From VRUE01 sp963699225 (GTDB lineage Bacteria; Actinomycetota; Thermoleophilia; Solirubrobacterales; 70-9), in contig OY969423.1 of NCBI GenBank assembly GCA_963699225.1, positions 558,001 through 622,000 of the forward strand: a DNA stretch of 64,000 nucleotides, written 5' to 3'. This document shows, one piece after another, positions 8,061 through 21,177 of this stretch (the stretch's first letter is position 1; each line of letters opens with the position of its first letter). A model generated the notes under the pieces. The model was not told the DNA's origin and did no database searches. It saw only the letters and a list, made by a program, of their open reading frames with translations. The position numbers were made by a program, and so were the translations under genes.

Positions 8061-9260
8061 ATGGAGAGCGCCGCTGCCGAGCTGACGGAGAAAGACGAAG
8101 CGTCACCGCGACCTCGCCGGCGGCGCTGGTGGATCGCCGGCGGGGTACTTGCGCTACTCATCGCCCTGGCGGTGGCGGTAGCCATCACCTGGAACTTCTC
8201 CTCGGTCGCGCTAGTGCCAGATCACCACGACTGGCCACTCGAAGTCAAGGTCGAAAGCGTGAAACCGGGCCGCGTCACGCTCTCGAGCGGCCACGACAGC
8301 GAACAGCCAGGTGTCTACGGGCTCGATTGGCAGACCGGCCACGCGATCGCGGGTCCAGTTCTCTCTGAAGGCGACGGCACGGTCACGCGGCGACTCAGCG
8401 ACGTCCGCGGCTACCTCGTGCCCGGCATCCACGTCGGCATGGACAGCCACGTCTACTCCGGCGACCCCGGACAGTCCCTAGGCCTCCCCTTTCGCTCCGT
8501 CGGGGTGCCGGATCCACTCGGGCCGATGCCGGCCTGGCTGGTTCCCGCCGCGCCCAAGAGCCCTGCTGCTGAGCGTCGCACCTGGGCCATCATCGTGCAC
8601 GGCCACAACGACAACCGTCAAAACGACCTCCGAATTGCGCCCACGCTACGGCAAGCCGGCCTAACCTCACTTCTGATCTCCTACCGCAACGACCTCGGTG
8701 CGCCCGAGAGTCCCGACGGCCTCTACCACCTGGGTGAAACCGAGTGGATGGACCTCCAGGCCGCAGTTCGCTACGCGCTCGCCCACGGCGCCCAACGCGT
8801 CGTTCTCGTCGGCTACTCGATGGGCGGCGAGCTAATCACCCAGTTCATGCAGCGCTCACACCTCTCGCGGGATGTCGCCACTCTAGTCCTTGATGCGCCC
8901 GTCCTCGACTGGCGCTCGCTGATCGAATTCAACTCCGAACAGATCGGCCTGCCTGGCTTCCTCGGCATGCCGGTTGAGTGGATGATCGATGCCCGGGTGA
9001 GCCCTGATTGGGACAGCCTCGACGCCCTCAAACACCCCGAGGACTTCCACCTGCCCATCCTCCTTTTTCACAGCACCGAGGACGAACTGGTCCCGATTTC
9101 CACCAGTGACGATTTCGCCGCCGAGCTGCCGCACTGGGTCACGTACTACAGGGTGCCCGTCGTCGGACACACGGAAAGCTGGAACCTCAACCCGCGCCTC
9201 TACGACCGGCGGCTGCGGCGTTTTCTCCTGCAAAACGCCACTTTTCGCGGCATCGAATAG
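8061..9260 (+). CDS. Membrane-anchored alpha/beta hydrolase
   Basis: This 399-residue protein has a charged N-terminus, one membrane helix (residues about 25-44, WIAGGVLALLIALAVAVAI) and an extracytoplasmic alpha/beta-hydrolase domain. Motifs are IIVHGHNDNRQN (oxyanion region), GYSMGG (nucleophile Ser), HSTEDELVP (acid) and VGHTES (His). It resembles bacterial dienelactone-hydrolase or acyl-peptidase-like proteins, but the substrate is unknown. TACCCT seven bases before the ATG fits a leaderless start. The gene converges on the rRNA operon, with a terminator hairpin between them. Confidence 0.8.
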   Translation: MESAAAELTEKDEASPRPRRRRWWIAGGVLALLIALAVAVAITWNFSSVALVPDHHDWPLEVKVESVKPGRVTLSSGHDSEQPGVYGLDWQTGHAIAGPVLSEGDGTVTRRLSDVRGYLVPGIHVGMDSHVYSGDPGQSLGLPFRSVGVPDPLGPMPAWLVPAAPKSPAAERRTWAIIVHGHNDNRQNDLRIAPTLRQAGLTSLLISYRNDLGAPESPDGLYHLGETEWMDLQAAVRYALAHGAQRVVLVGYSMGGELITQFMQRSHLSRDVATLVLDAPVLDWRSLIEFNSEQIGLPGFLGMPVEWMIDARVSPDWDSLDALKHPEDFHLPILLFHSTEDELVPISTSDDFAAELPHWVTYYRVPVVGHTESWNLNPRLYDRRLRRFLLQNATFRGIE

Positions 9261-9289
9261 GCCCAGGCAACAGCTCGAACTGAGCCTAG

Positions 9290-9324
9290 AAAAAACTCGA
9301 GCCCGACCTTGCGATCGGGCTCGA
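9290..9324 (-). terminator. Rho-independent terminator of the rRNA operon
   Basis: A 10-bp perfect stem (9297-9306 with 9315-9324, arms TCGAGCCCGA/TCGGGCTCGA) with an 8-base loop is followed on the minus strand by six T residues (9295-9290). It lies 11 bases after the 5S 3' end. The plus-strand side lacks a good T-run, so it mainly serves the rRNA operon. Confidence 0.85.
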
Positions 9325-9335
9325 ATAAGGAAAAA

Positions 9336-9450
9336 CCGGCGGCGACCTACTCTCCCAGGGGGTTGCCCCCCAAGTACCATCGGCGCTGAAAGGCTTAACT
9401 GCTCTGTTCGGAATGGGAAGAGGTGTTTCCCTTTCGCTATGCACCACCGG
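9336..9450 (-). rRNA. rrf: 5S ribosomal RNA
   Basis: The minus strand gives a 115-nt 5S rRNA that starts CCGGTGGTGCATAGCG and contains the conserved CCCATTCCGAACAG and GATGGTACTTGGGG segments. The ends pair (CCGG...CCGG). Boundaries are good to a few bases. Confidence 0.95.
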
Positions 9451-9472
9451 AAATTTGCGAGACAACCGCCCC

Positions 9473-9496
9473 GGTGGAGCTTGAAAACCGCACAAG
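9473..9496 (-). other. 3' arm of the 23S rRNA processing stem
   Basis: This stretch between 23S and 5S is complementary to 12602-12625, upstream of 23S, over 24 bases with two mismatches (arms GGTGGAGCTTGAAAACCGCA and its partner). In the primary transcript the two would bring the ends of 23S together as an RNase III-type processing stem. Confidence 0.75.
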
Positions 9497-9515
9497 ACCG
9501 CAAGGTAAGTAATAA

Positions 9516-12517
<3,002 letters not shown>

Positions 12518-12601
12518 GGTGAGCAACCCACACACCTAAGTGTGCGGGTCATAATTAAATTACCCCAAGGATCTACACAAGTGCAGATCCTTGTTATTGG
12601 C

Positions 12602-12625
12602 CTTGTGCAGTTTTCAAGGTCCACC
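12602..12625 (-). other. 5' arm of the 23S rRNA processing stem
   Basis: It is complementary to 9473-9496 beyond the 3' end of 23S. It also contains a TTGAAAACTG element like those near rRNA antitermination boxes. Confidence 0.7.
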
Positions 12626-12656
12626 GAGGCGCGCACGACGACGGACTGCCGCCGGC

Positions 12657-12679
12657 GGTCTCTCAAAACTGAGCAGCGT
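12657..12679 (-). other. 3' arm of the 16S rRNA processing stem
   Basis: It is complementary over 23 bases, with two mismatches, to 14443-14465 upstream of 16S. This is the expected position for a pre-16S processing stem. Confidence 0.75.
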
Positions 12680-12737
12680 ACCCAGTGCCATAGAGACACT
12701 GGGGAGCCCGGTCGACGTTCTAGAGAAATCTCCCTAG

Positions 12738-14282
<1,545 letters not shown>

Positions 14283-14465
14283 AGGTACTTCTTACAGAGA
14301 GCTGTCATGCCTGGCAAATTGCAAATCGCCGGGTACACATACTCGGCGACCGGCATGACGGGTAAATCAGACCACCCGGCGCGCTGGCGCACCGAGTGGA
14401 TCGGGCTCAAACATCCCACGAACACGAATGTTCGCGGGGTGCACGCTGCTCAGTTTTCAAAGACC
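14283..14465 (-). other. rRNA leader with the 5' arm of the 16S processing stem
   Basis: The leader holds the 16S stem arm (14443-14465, minus strand beginning GGTCTTTGAAAACTGAGCAG), a short hairpin with arms CGAACA/TGTTCG and a four-base loop (14419-14434), and a 9-bp hairpin at 14327-14348. No gene is present; open frames here are shadows. Confidence 0.6.
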
Positions 14466-14540
14466 GCTGCGCCATTCACGGCGGGACTCGCCGCTCCTTA
14501 CGCATGGGCCAGGCCAGGGCCTTGCCCAGAAGGACCGGGG

Positions 14541-14569
14541 AGTATAGCGCTGCGGCGGCGGTTTGCCTA
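14541..14569 (-). promoter_or_regulatory. Putative rRNA operon promoter
   Basis: On the minus strand TATACT (14546-14541) is a strong -10 box. Seventeen bases upstream is TAGGCA (14569-14564), a weak -35 that starts exactly at the tyrS stop codon TAG. It would start transcription about 250 bases before 16S. Other upstream promoters inside tyrS cannot be excluded. Confidence 0.5.
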
Positions 14570-15730
14570 GCCGGTTGCCTGAAGACGGCGAAAGCGGCGC
14601 TTGCCGGCCTGTAGAACCCGCCCGTCAAGCGCACTCTGGGCCAGATCCAGCGTATCGGAGGGAATCGTCTCGCCATCGAGCTTGGCGCCTCCCTGCTTGA
14701 TTAGGCGCCGGGCCTCGCTCGAGCTGATGCCGAAGGCGGCGGCCATCAAGGCCGGCAGATGGACCTCGCCACCGCGGTCACCGGCGAAGGGGCCCAAGTC
14801 CAGCTCCTCGACTTCGTCGGGCGCGCCACGCTCGACGAAGAGCCGGTTGAAGTGCTGCTCGGCGGCCTCAGCCGCGGCCGAGTCGTGGAAGCGCTCGACG
14901 ATGCCACGGGCGAGGGCGCGCTTGGCCTCGTTGGGGGGCAGGTCGACAGGGGGCTCGCCGCCGAGCACCAGCCGGAAGTACTCGGGCATCGCCGCGTCAG
15001 GCACCCGCATCGTCTTGCCGAACATCTCCTCCGGCGCCTCGGTGACGCCGATGTAGTTGCCCAGCGACTTGCTCATCTTCTTGGCGCCATCGGTGCCGAC
15101 CAGGATCGGCATAGTCAGAATTGACTGCGGCTTCTGTCCGTAGGCAGTCTGGATGTCGCGGCCAAAGAGCAAGTTGAACTTCTGATCGGTCCCCCCCAGC
15201 TCGAGGTCTGCCTCGACCGCGACCGAGTCATAGCCCTGCAGCAGCGGGTAGAGCAGCTCGAGCGCGGCGATCGGTGCGCCGGCCGCGAGGCGCTTCTGGA
15301 AGTCGTCGCGCTCGATTAGGCGGGCGACAGTGGTCTGGGCGAGCAGGCCGAGTAGCTCCTCCGGCTCCATCCGCAGCCACTCGCTGTTGAAGCGCACCTC
15401 GGTGCGCTCGCGGTCGAGCACCTTGAAGGCCTGCTCCTGGTAAGTGGCCGCGTTGGCCTCGATCTCATCCGGCGACGGCATTGGCCGCTGTGCCGAGCGT
15501 CCGCTGGGATCGCCGACCCGGGCGGTGAAGTCGCCGACGATCAGCACAACCTGATGGCCCGCCTGCTGGAACTCGCGCAGCTTCTCCAGCACGACCGTGT
15601 GGCCAAGGTGGATGTCCGGCGTGGTCGGGTCGATCCCCAGCTTCACCCGCAGCGGCGCCCCGGCGTCCAGCTGCTCCTGCAGCATCCCCGCCGGCAGCAC
15701 ATCGACCGCATTGCGCGTCAGGTCCGCCAC
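14567..15730 (-). CDS. tyrS: Tyrosyl-tRNA synthetase
   Basis: This 387-residue class I synthetase charges tRNA-Tyr. The HIGH-type motif is IHLGHTVVLEKLREF, the KMSKS loop is KKMSKSLGNYIG, and GGTDQKFNLLFGRD matches the tyrosine/ATP site. The C-terminus has an S4-type RNA-binding segment (ISSSEARRLIKQGGAKLDGE). The overall form is the shorter TyrZ-like type. The start is GTG, with TAGCAT seven bases upstream, back-to-back with a TAGACT that would serve the divergent penicillin-binding protein gene. Confidence 0.95.
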   Translation of the reverse strand: MADLTRNAVDVLPAGMLQEQLDAGAPLRVKLGIDPTTPDIHLGHTVVLEKLREFQQAGHQVVLIVGDFTARVGDPSGRSAQRPMPSPDEIEANAATYQEQAFKVLDRERTEVRFNSEWLRMEPEELLGLLAQTTVARLIERDDFQKRLAAGAPIAALELLYPLLQGYDSVAVEADLELGGTDQKFNLLFGRDIQTAYGQKPQSILTMPILVGTDGAKKMSKSLGNYIGVTEAPEEMFGKTMRVPDAAMPEYFRLVLGGEPPVDLPPNEAKRALARGIVERFHDSAAAEAAEQHFNRLFVERGAPDEVEELDLGPFAGDRGGEVHLPALMAAAFGISSSEARRLIKQGGAKLDGETIPSDTLDLAQSALDGRVLQAGKRRFRRLQATG

Positions 15731-15797
15731 ATACCCAATGCTAGACTGCCGCCTCCGCTCGGCGGGCCGAGCCGCCCCCCGGGTCGCGAGCCTTTAG

Positions 15798-18062
15798 ATG
15801 GCAGTCCTCCGACTAAAGCCCCGCCGGCGGGGTGGCGATGTTCAGCCGCCAGCGCCGTCGCCACCCTCTGAGAGCAAGCGCAAGCCGCGCTTGAAGAAGC
15901 TGCGCATTCTTTTTGTCCTGCTCGGCCTCTCGGTCCTCGCCCTGGTCTCGATGATCTTCGGGATGATGGCCGCTGTCTCGCAGGACCTGCCGGCGATCTA
16001 CAACTTCGCCCAGTACAAGGCCTCGAAGAACAGCGAGGTCTACGACGCCGCGGGCGAACCGATCGGCACCCTGACCAGCGATCAGAACAAGATCCTGCTC
16101 ACCTCCGGCCAGATATCGCCCAACATCAAGAACGCGGTGGTCTCGATCGAGGACTCGCGTTTCTACGAACACAGCGGAGTCGACTTCCAGGGCATCGCCC
16201 GCGCCCTGGTCAAGGACGTGCTCAGCCAGAGCGCCCAGCAGGGCGCCTCGACGATCACCGAGCAGTTCGTCAAGAACGCGCTCGAAGCCGAAGGCAGCCG
16301 CACGGTCCTAGAGAAGTTCCGCGAGGCGGCCCTGGCCTACCGGCTCGAGCGCCACTGGACCAAGGACAAAATCCTCACCGAGTACCTCAACACGATCTAC
16401 TTCGGCGAGGGGGCCTACGGAATCGAGGCGGCGGCCCGCACCTACTTCGGCAGCGCCCACCCTGGCTGCGGCACGCCGACCGAGCCCTGCGCCTCAGTGC
16501 TCGAGCCCTGGGAGGCGGCGACCCTGGCAGCGATCATCGCCTCGCCCTCGGCTTTCGACCCCAAAATCTATCCCGAAAACGCCCTCGGCCGCCGCAACTT
16601 GGTACTGGAAAAAATGTACGAACAGGGCTACATAACCCAGGAGCAGTACAACGAAGGCCGCCACCAGGCGCTGCCTTCCCCCAGCGACATCTCGCCGCCC
16701 AAACTCGAATCGAAGGCCCCCTACTTCACCGCTTGGCTGCGCCAGCAGTTGGTCGAACGCTATGGCGCTTCGAAGACCTTCTTCGGCGGCTTGAAAGTCA
16801 AGTCGACACTCGATCTGCGCCTCCAGGGTGCGGCCGAAGAAGCGGTCAACTCCTACCTCGGCTACTCGCCTGCGACCGCCTCGGTGGTCGTGCTCGACAA
16901 CCACAACGCCGGGGTCAAGGCGATGGTCGGCGGGCCCAACTTCGAAACCAAGCCATTCAACCTCGCCACCCAGGGCCACCGCCAGCCGGGCTCCTCGATC
17001 AAGCCCTTCACGCTGATCACGGCGCTGGAGCAGGGGATCTCGCCCTACACAACCTTCGAATCGGCGCCCCAGTACATCCACTACGGCAAGCACGGCCAGG
17101 AAGTCTTCGAAGTCAACAACGACGAGGACTCCTATCTCGGCTCCTGCGACATCGTCTGCGCAACGACCTACTCCGACAACTCGATCTACGCACAGCTCGG
17201 CCTCGAAGCCCTGAAGGGCAAGACGATCCAGGATCGCACCCACTCGATCGCGGGGACGATCCACAAGGCCGGCTACTCGGACCCGATCTCGACCAACCCC
17301 TCGATGGTGCTCGGCGGGCTCGAAGTCGGGGTGACGCCGCTCGGCTGGACCTACGCCTACTCGACGATCGGCAACAACGGCGACCGGGTCAGCGGCACGC
17401 TGGCACCGCGACCCGGCGACAGCCCCGTCGCCTACACCCAGGTGACCGACAGCGACGGCCACACGATCAAGGATGGCGACAACGACTCGATCCACACCCA
17501 GGTGGTCCCCGAAGGGGTCGCCGAAGAAGCGAAGAGCATCCTCGAAACCGTGGTCAGCAGCGGCACCGGCACCAACGCCCAGATCGGCCACTCGGGCCAG
17601 TGGGGCAAGACGGGGACCACCGAGAACAACGGCGACGCCTGGTTCTGCGGCGGGGTCGAAGACGAAGTGACCGCCTGCGTCTGGGTCGGCTATGCCGACA
17701 CGACGACGCCGATGACGACGCTCTACAACGGCGGCCCGGTGATGGGCGGCACCTTCCCGGCGCTGATCTGGGCCAGCGTGATCTCCGCCTGGGAGGAAAT
17801 CAAGGCCGAACGCGCGGCGGAAGCCAAGGAAAAGAAGGCAAGCAAGGGCGAATCGAGCTCGTCCTCGTCCTCCGAAGGCTCAACCGAAGTGGCGCCGGAA
17901 TCCTCGCAAGAAGTCGAAACGGCGCCGGAACCGGAAGCCAGCGAACCGAGCGAACCGGCACCCGAAGAAGGAGCGCCGGAAACCGAATCGGCCGAACCCG
18001 CGGAACCGGCACCCGCCGAACCTGCCGCCCCCTCGAGCGGCGGCGGCGTCACCGCCGGATAG
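15798..18062 (+). CDS. Class A penicillin-binding protein (glycosyltransferase/transpeptidase)
   Basis: This 754-residue bifunctional peptidoglycan synthase has a basic cytoplasmic N-terminus, a membrane helix at about 36-58, and a GT51 domain with the catalytic Glu in VSIEDSRFYEHSGVD (E118) and GASTITEQFVKN. The transpeptidase domain has SxxK at S399-K402 (PGSSIKPF), SDN at 459-461 and KTGT at 604-607. The last 95 residues are low-complexity Ser/Glu/Pro/Ala, probably a flexible wall-side tail. The 3' end overlaps mpg tail-to-tail by 14 bases. Its -10 is probably TAGACT about 40 bases upstream. Confidence 0.93.
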   Translation: MAVLRLKPRRRGGDVQPPAPSPPSESKRKPRLKKLRILFVLLGLSVLALVSMIFGMMAAVSQDLPAIYNFAQYKASKNSEVYDAAGEPIGTLTSDQNKILLTSGQISPNIKNAVVSIEDSRFYEHSGVDFQGIARALVKDVLSQSAQQGASTITEQFVKNALEAEGSRTVLEKFREAALAYRLERHWTKDKILTEYLNTIYFGEGAYGIEAAARTYFGSAHPGCGTPTEPCASVLEPWEAATLAAIIASPSAFDPKIYPENALGRRNLVLEKMYEQGYITQEQYNEGRHQALPSPSDISPPKLESKAPYFTAWLRQQLVERYGASKTFFGGLKVKSTLDLRLQGAAEEAVNSYLGYSPATASVVVLDNHNAGVKAMVGGPNFETKPFNLATQGHRQPGSSIKPFTLITALEQGISPYTTFESAPQYIHYGKHGQEVFEVNNDEDSYLGSCDIVCATTYSDNSIYAQLGLEALKGKTIQDRTHSIAGTIHKAGYSDPISTNPSMVLGGLEVGVTPLGWTYAYSTIGNNGDRVSGTLAPRPGDSPVAYTQVTDSDGHTIKDGDNDSIHTQVVPEGVAEEAKSILETVVSSGTGTNAQIGHSGQWGKTGTTENNGDAWFCGGVEDEVTACVWVGYADTTTPMTTLYNGGPVMGGTFPALIWASVISAWEEIKAERAAEAKEKKASKGESSSSSSSEGSTEVAPESSQEVETAPEPEASEPSEPAPEEGAPETESAEPAEPAPAEPAAPSSGGGVTAG

Positions 18063-18648
18063 GGGGCTTCGAGACGTAAGGGCTGTCGGCGGCCGCGAAG
18101 CGCCAGGGGCGCTCGACCGCTTTGGTGATGCCGACGCGTGGGCCGCTGAGAACCTCGGGGGCAAGGCCCGGCTGGGGACCTAGAAGCAGGAACGGATCGC
18201 GGTCGAGGTCAGCTCGGTTCTGCTCGAGGCCAATCCCCAGCGCCTCGGTCAGCTTGCCAGGGCCCGAGCAGAGATCGCGGTCGGGCCGCTCGCCCCGGCG
18301 CGATCGCATCTGTTCCAGGCCAGCGGTCGGCTCGAGGGCGCGAATCAACACCGCCGCTGCCTCGCCCTCGGGTTCGGCGACGAAGTTGAGCAGGCTGTGG
18401 ATGCCGTAGGAGAGGTAGACGTAGGCGCGACCGGGCGGCCCAAAGAGAACCTCGGTGCGGTCGGTGAGGCCGACATAGGCGTGACAGGCGGGATCGTCGC
18501 GCTCGTAGCTCTCGGTCTCGACGATGGTGCCGCCGCAGCCGGCGAAGAAGAGCCGGCAGCCGATCAGCTCGCGGGCGACCAGGTGAACCGAGCGATCGAA
18601 GAACTCGACGCCGAGGCGCTCGCCGCCGGCGGTCCCGGCAGCATTCAC
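18049..18648 (-). CDS. 3-methyladenine DNA glycosylase (AAG/MPG family)
   Basis: This 199-residue base-excision-repair protein removes alkylated purines. Family segments are VARELIGCRLF, IVETESYERDDPACHAYVG (with the catalytic Glu), GRAYVYLSYGIHSLLNFVAE and CSGPGKLTEALGI. The start overlaps the argH stop as ATGA, so it is translated as the last gene of the ilvE-cimA-argH run. A repair gene in a biosynthetic operon looks like convenience of position only. Confidence 0.92.
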   Translation of the reverse strand: MNAAGTAGGERLGVEFFDRSVHLVARELIGCRLFFAGCGGTIVETESYERDDPACHAYVGLTDRTEVLFGPPGRAYVYLSYGIHSLLNFVAEPEGEAAAVLIRALEPTAGLEQMRSRRGERPDRDLCSGPGKLTEALGIGLEQNRADLDRDPFLLLGPQPGLAPEVLSGPRVGITKAVERPWRFAAADSPYVSKPPIRR

Positions 18649-20036
18649 GACCGCTCTTCGAGCACCCGCGCCTTGACCGCGCCGAGTGTCTCGCGCGCCT
18701 CGCCGAGCTGCGCGGCGAGCGGAACCGAGCCGGTGCCGCCGGCGATCTTCTTCGACTCCAGCCAGCTACCGCGACGCAGTACCTCGTAGTAGGAGTCGTC
18801 GAGGTGCTCGGAGCGCTTACGCAAATCCTCGGCGCTCAGCTCAGAGAGCGCCTTGCCCTGCTCGACCGCGTCGCGGACGAGGCCACCGACGATGCCGTGG
18901 GCCTCGCGAAAGGGCACGCCACGGCGGACCAGCAGGTCGGCAATCTCGGTCGCCGCCAGCATCTCGTCGCCCGAGGCGTCCTCCATGCGAACGCGGTCGA
19001 AGGAGATCCCGGCCAGCATCCCCGCCGCGGCGTCGAGGCAGGCCTCGACCGTGTCGGCCGCGTCGAAGAGCGGCTCCTTGTCCTCCTGCATGTCCTTGCC
19101 GTAGGTCAGCGGCAGCGCGTGCATGACCCCGAGCAGGGTCGCGTAGGAGGCGGCGACGCGGGGGCTCTTCGCCCGCAGCAGCTCGGCCGAGTCGGGGTTG
19201 ACCTTCTGGGGCATGATCGAGGAGCCCGAGGAGAAAGACTCGTCGAGCTCGCAGAAGCCGAACTCGGTGCTCGACCAGATGACGATTTCAGAGCCGAGCC
19301 GCGAGAGGTGCATCGCGCAGCTCGAGGCTGCCGAGAGGTAGTCGAGGACGAAGTCGCGGTTGGAGGCGCCGTCGATCGAGTTGTGGCTGACATGCTCGAA
19401 GCCAAGGTCATCGGCGACCGCCTCACGGTCGATCTCCCAGTTGACTCCGGCGAGCGCGCCGGAGCCGAGCGGCATCACCGAGGCGCTGTCGAGGGCGAAC
19501 TGGAAGCGCAGTACGTCGCGAGCGAGCATCCAGAAATAGGCGAGCAGGTGGTGGCCGAGGTAGACCGGCTGGGCACGCTGCAGGTGGGTGTAGCCGGGCA
19601 TCGTCCAGTCCTTGTGCGCCTCGGCGAGGGTGAGCAGCTGCTCCATCGTCGCCCCGCAAAGCTCGATCGCGCGCAGCGAGTGGGCCTGGACGACGAGGGC
19701 GACGTCGGTCGCGACCTGGTCGTTGCGCGAGCGGCCAGTGTGGAGCTTGCCCGCCAGTGGGCCGATCTCTTCCCCCAGTAGTCGCTCAATCGCCATGTGA
19801 ATGTCCTCGTCGGCGTCCTCGAACTCGAAGCCGTGCTCGGCCATGCGCGCCTGAACCCGGTCGAGGCCGGCCTCCATCCGCGCCAGCTCAGTGGCGTCGA
19901 GGACGCCGAGCCGCTGCAGCCCACGGGCGTGGGCACGCGACTGGTCGAGGTCGTAGGCGGCCAACTGCCAGTCGAAGGGCAGCGAGCGGTTGAGGCGCCA
20001 GAAGCGCGGATCTGGGTCCTTGCGGAAACGAGCCAT
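18645..20036 (-). CDS. argH: Argininosuccinate lyase
   Basis: This 463-residue fumarase-superfamily enzyme splits argininosuccinate into arginine and fumarate. The signature loop GSSIMPQKVNPDSAEL is intact, as are KLHTGRSRNDQVATD, YTHLQRAQPV and SHNSIDGASNRDF. No other arg gene lies in the window. It follows the aminotransferase gene by 10 bases. Confidence 0.96.
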   Translation of the reverse strand: MARFRKDPDPRFWRLNRSLPFDWQLAAYDLDQSRAHARGLQRLGVLDATELARMEAGLDRVQARMAEHGFEFEDADEDIHMAIERLLGEEIGPLAGKLHTGRSRNDQVATDVALVVQAHSLRAIELCGATMEQLLTLAEAHKDWTMPGYTHLQRAQPVYLGHHLLAYFWMLARDVLRFQFALDSASVMPLGSGALAGVNWEIDREAVADDLGFEHVSHNSIDGASNRDFVLDYLSAASSCAMHLSRLGSEIVIWSSTEFGFCELDESFSSGSSIMPQKVNPDSAELLRAKSPRVAASYATLLGVMHALPLTYGKDMQEDKEPLFDAADTVEACLDAAAGMLAGISFDRVRMEDASGDEMLAATEIADLLVRRGVPFREAHGIVGGLVRDAVEQGKALSELSAEDLRKRSEHLDDSYYEVLRRGSWLESKKIAGGTGSVPLAAQLGEARETLGAVKARVLEERS

Positions 20037-20046
20037 GAGCGGGCGA

Positions 20047-21177
20047 TTATTCCTTGATCTCGCTCTGGCCGACCGCGCTCGCCAACTGCTGACAGACGCG
20101 GTCCACCTGCGCCTCGCTCAGCGACGGGAAGAAGGGCAGCGCCAGCGAGTGCGCGGAGGCGGCTTCGGCGACCGGGAACTGACCCTCGCGGTAGCCCAGC
20201 TCGCGCAGGTGCGGAAAGAGGTGGATGCAGGGCAGGTAGGCCTTGCTGGCGACGCCACACTCGGCCAGGCGCTCGATCGTCGCGTCGCGATCGATCCCGT
20301 CCTCGAGGCGGACCACGTAGACGAACCAGCTGCGCCGCTCGGCGCCCCGGCCGGCAATCGGTACCTCCACGCCCTCGAGCCCCACTAGTCGCTCGGCGTA
20401 CATCGCCGCCACCCGCTCGCGCGCGGACAGCATCTCCGCGAGCTTCTCGACCTGGGCGACACCCAGGGCCGCGGCGACGTCGGAGAGCCGGTAGTTGAAG
20501 CCAAGACCACCGTGATCGAGCCAGCCCATGTCGGCGGCGCGGCCCTGGTTGCGCTCGCTGCGCAGGCGGGCGGCGACCCCGGCGCCCCGGGGGATCACCA
20601 TGCCCCCCTCCCCCGTCGTCATCTGCTTATTGGCGTAGAAGGCGAAGGTGGCCAGGTGACCCCTGGCGCCGACCTTGCGGCCCTCGGAGTCGACCGCGCC
20701 GAGCGCCTCGCAGGCGTCCTCGAGCAGGCCGAGGTCGTGCCTGGCGGCGAGCGCCTCCAGCTCCGCCATCGCGGCCGGGTAGCCGAAGATGTGGACGGGC
20801 AGGATTCCGGCGCTGCGCTCGCCGACCGCGGCGGCCACGACTTCTGGGTCGAGGTTGAGCGTGACCGGGTCGACGTCGCAGAAGACCGGCTTCACCCCCT
20901 CATAGAGCAGGCAGTTGGCCGAGGCGACGAAGCTGAAGGGGCTGGTCAGGACCTCGTCACCGGGACCCCAGCCGAGCGCCCGCACGCCGAGGTGCAGGCC
21001 GGTCGTACCGCTGGAGACGGCGACCGCGTCCTCGACCCCGAGCCACTCGGCGAAGGCTCGCTCGAAGCGCTCGCCCATCGACCCCAGCGAGAGCCGGCCC
21101 GAGCGCAGCACCTCGAGCATGAGCTCCTCCTCGCGGGCGCCAAGCTCGGGCTTTGCCAGCGGGATCGACTCGCTCAT
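20047..21177 (-). CDS. DegT/DnrJ/EryC1/StrS-family aminotransferase
   Basis: This 376-residue PLP enzyme is of the type that aminates nucleotide-linked keto-sugars. Visible motifs are AVSSGTTGLHLGVRAL (cofactor phosphate), LLEDACEALG (pyridine-N Asp), FYANKQMTTGEGGMV (Schiff-base Lys) and GFNYRLSDVAAALG. No sugar-nucleotide partners lie next to it. It overlaps cimA by four bases and precedes argH, so the substrate is unclear and could be a cell-envelope sugar. Confidence 0.85.
   Translation of the reverse strand: MSESIPLAKPELGAREEELMLEVLRSGRLSLGSMGERFERAFAEWLGVEDAVAVSSGTTGLHLGVRALGWGPGDEVLTSPFSFVASANCLLYEGVKPVFCDVDPVTLNLDPEVVAAAVGERSAGILPVHIFGYPAAMAELEALAARHDLGLLEDACEALGAVDSEGRKVGARGHLATFAFYANKQMTTGEGGMVIPRGAGVAARLRSERNQGRAADMGWLDHGGLGFNYRLSDVAAALGVAQVEKLAEMLSARERVAAMYAERLVGLEGVEVPIAGRGAERRSWFVYVVRLEDGIDRDATIERLAECGVASKAYLPCIHLFPHLRELGYREGQFPVAEAASAHSLALPFFPSLSEAQVDRVCQQLASAVGQSEIKE

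Larger units (their letters stand above)
12518..12737 (-). other. 16S-23S internal transcribed spacer without tRNA
   Basis: The 220-base spacer holds no tRNA-Ile or tRNA-Ala: no T-arm GGTTCGAATCC or anticodon arm is seen. It contains the 3' arm of the 16S stem (12657-12679), the 5' arm of the 23S stem (12602-12625) and an independent hairpin with 8-bp arms AAGGATCT/AGATCCTT and a 10-base loop at 12567-12592. All are probably maturation or antitermination structures. Confidence 0.8.

Noticed and set aside
12518..12737. Possible tRNA in the 16S-23S spacer
   Set aside because: No T-arm, anticodon arm or acceptor pairing was found; the hairpins there fit processing stems.
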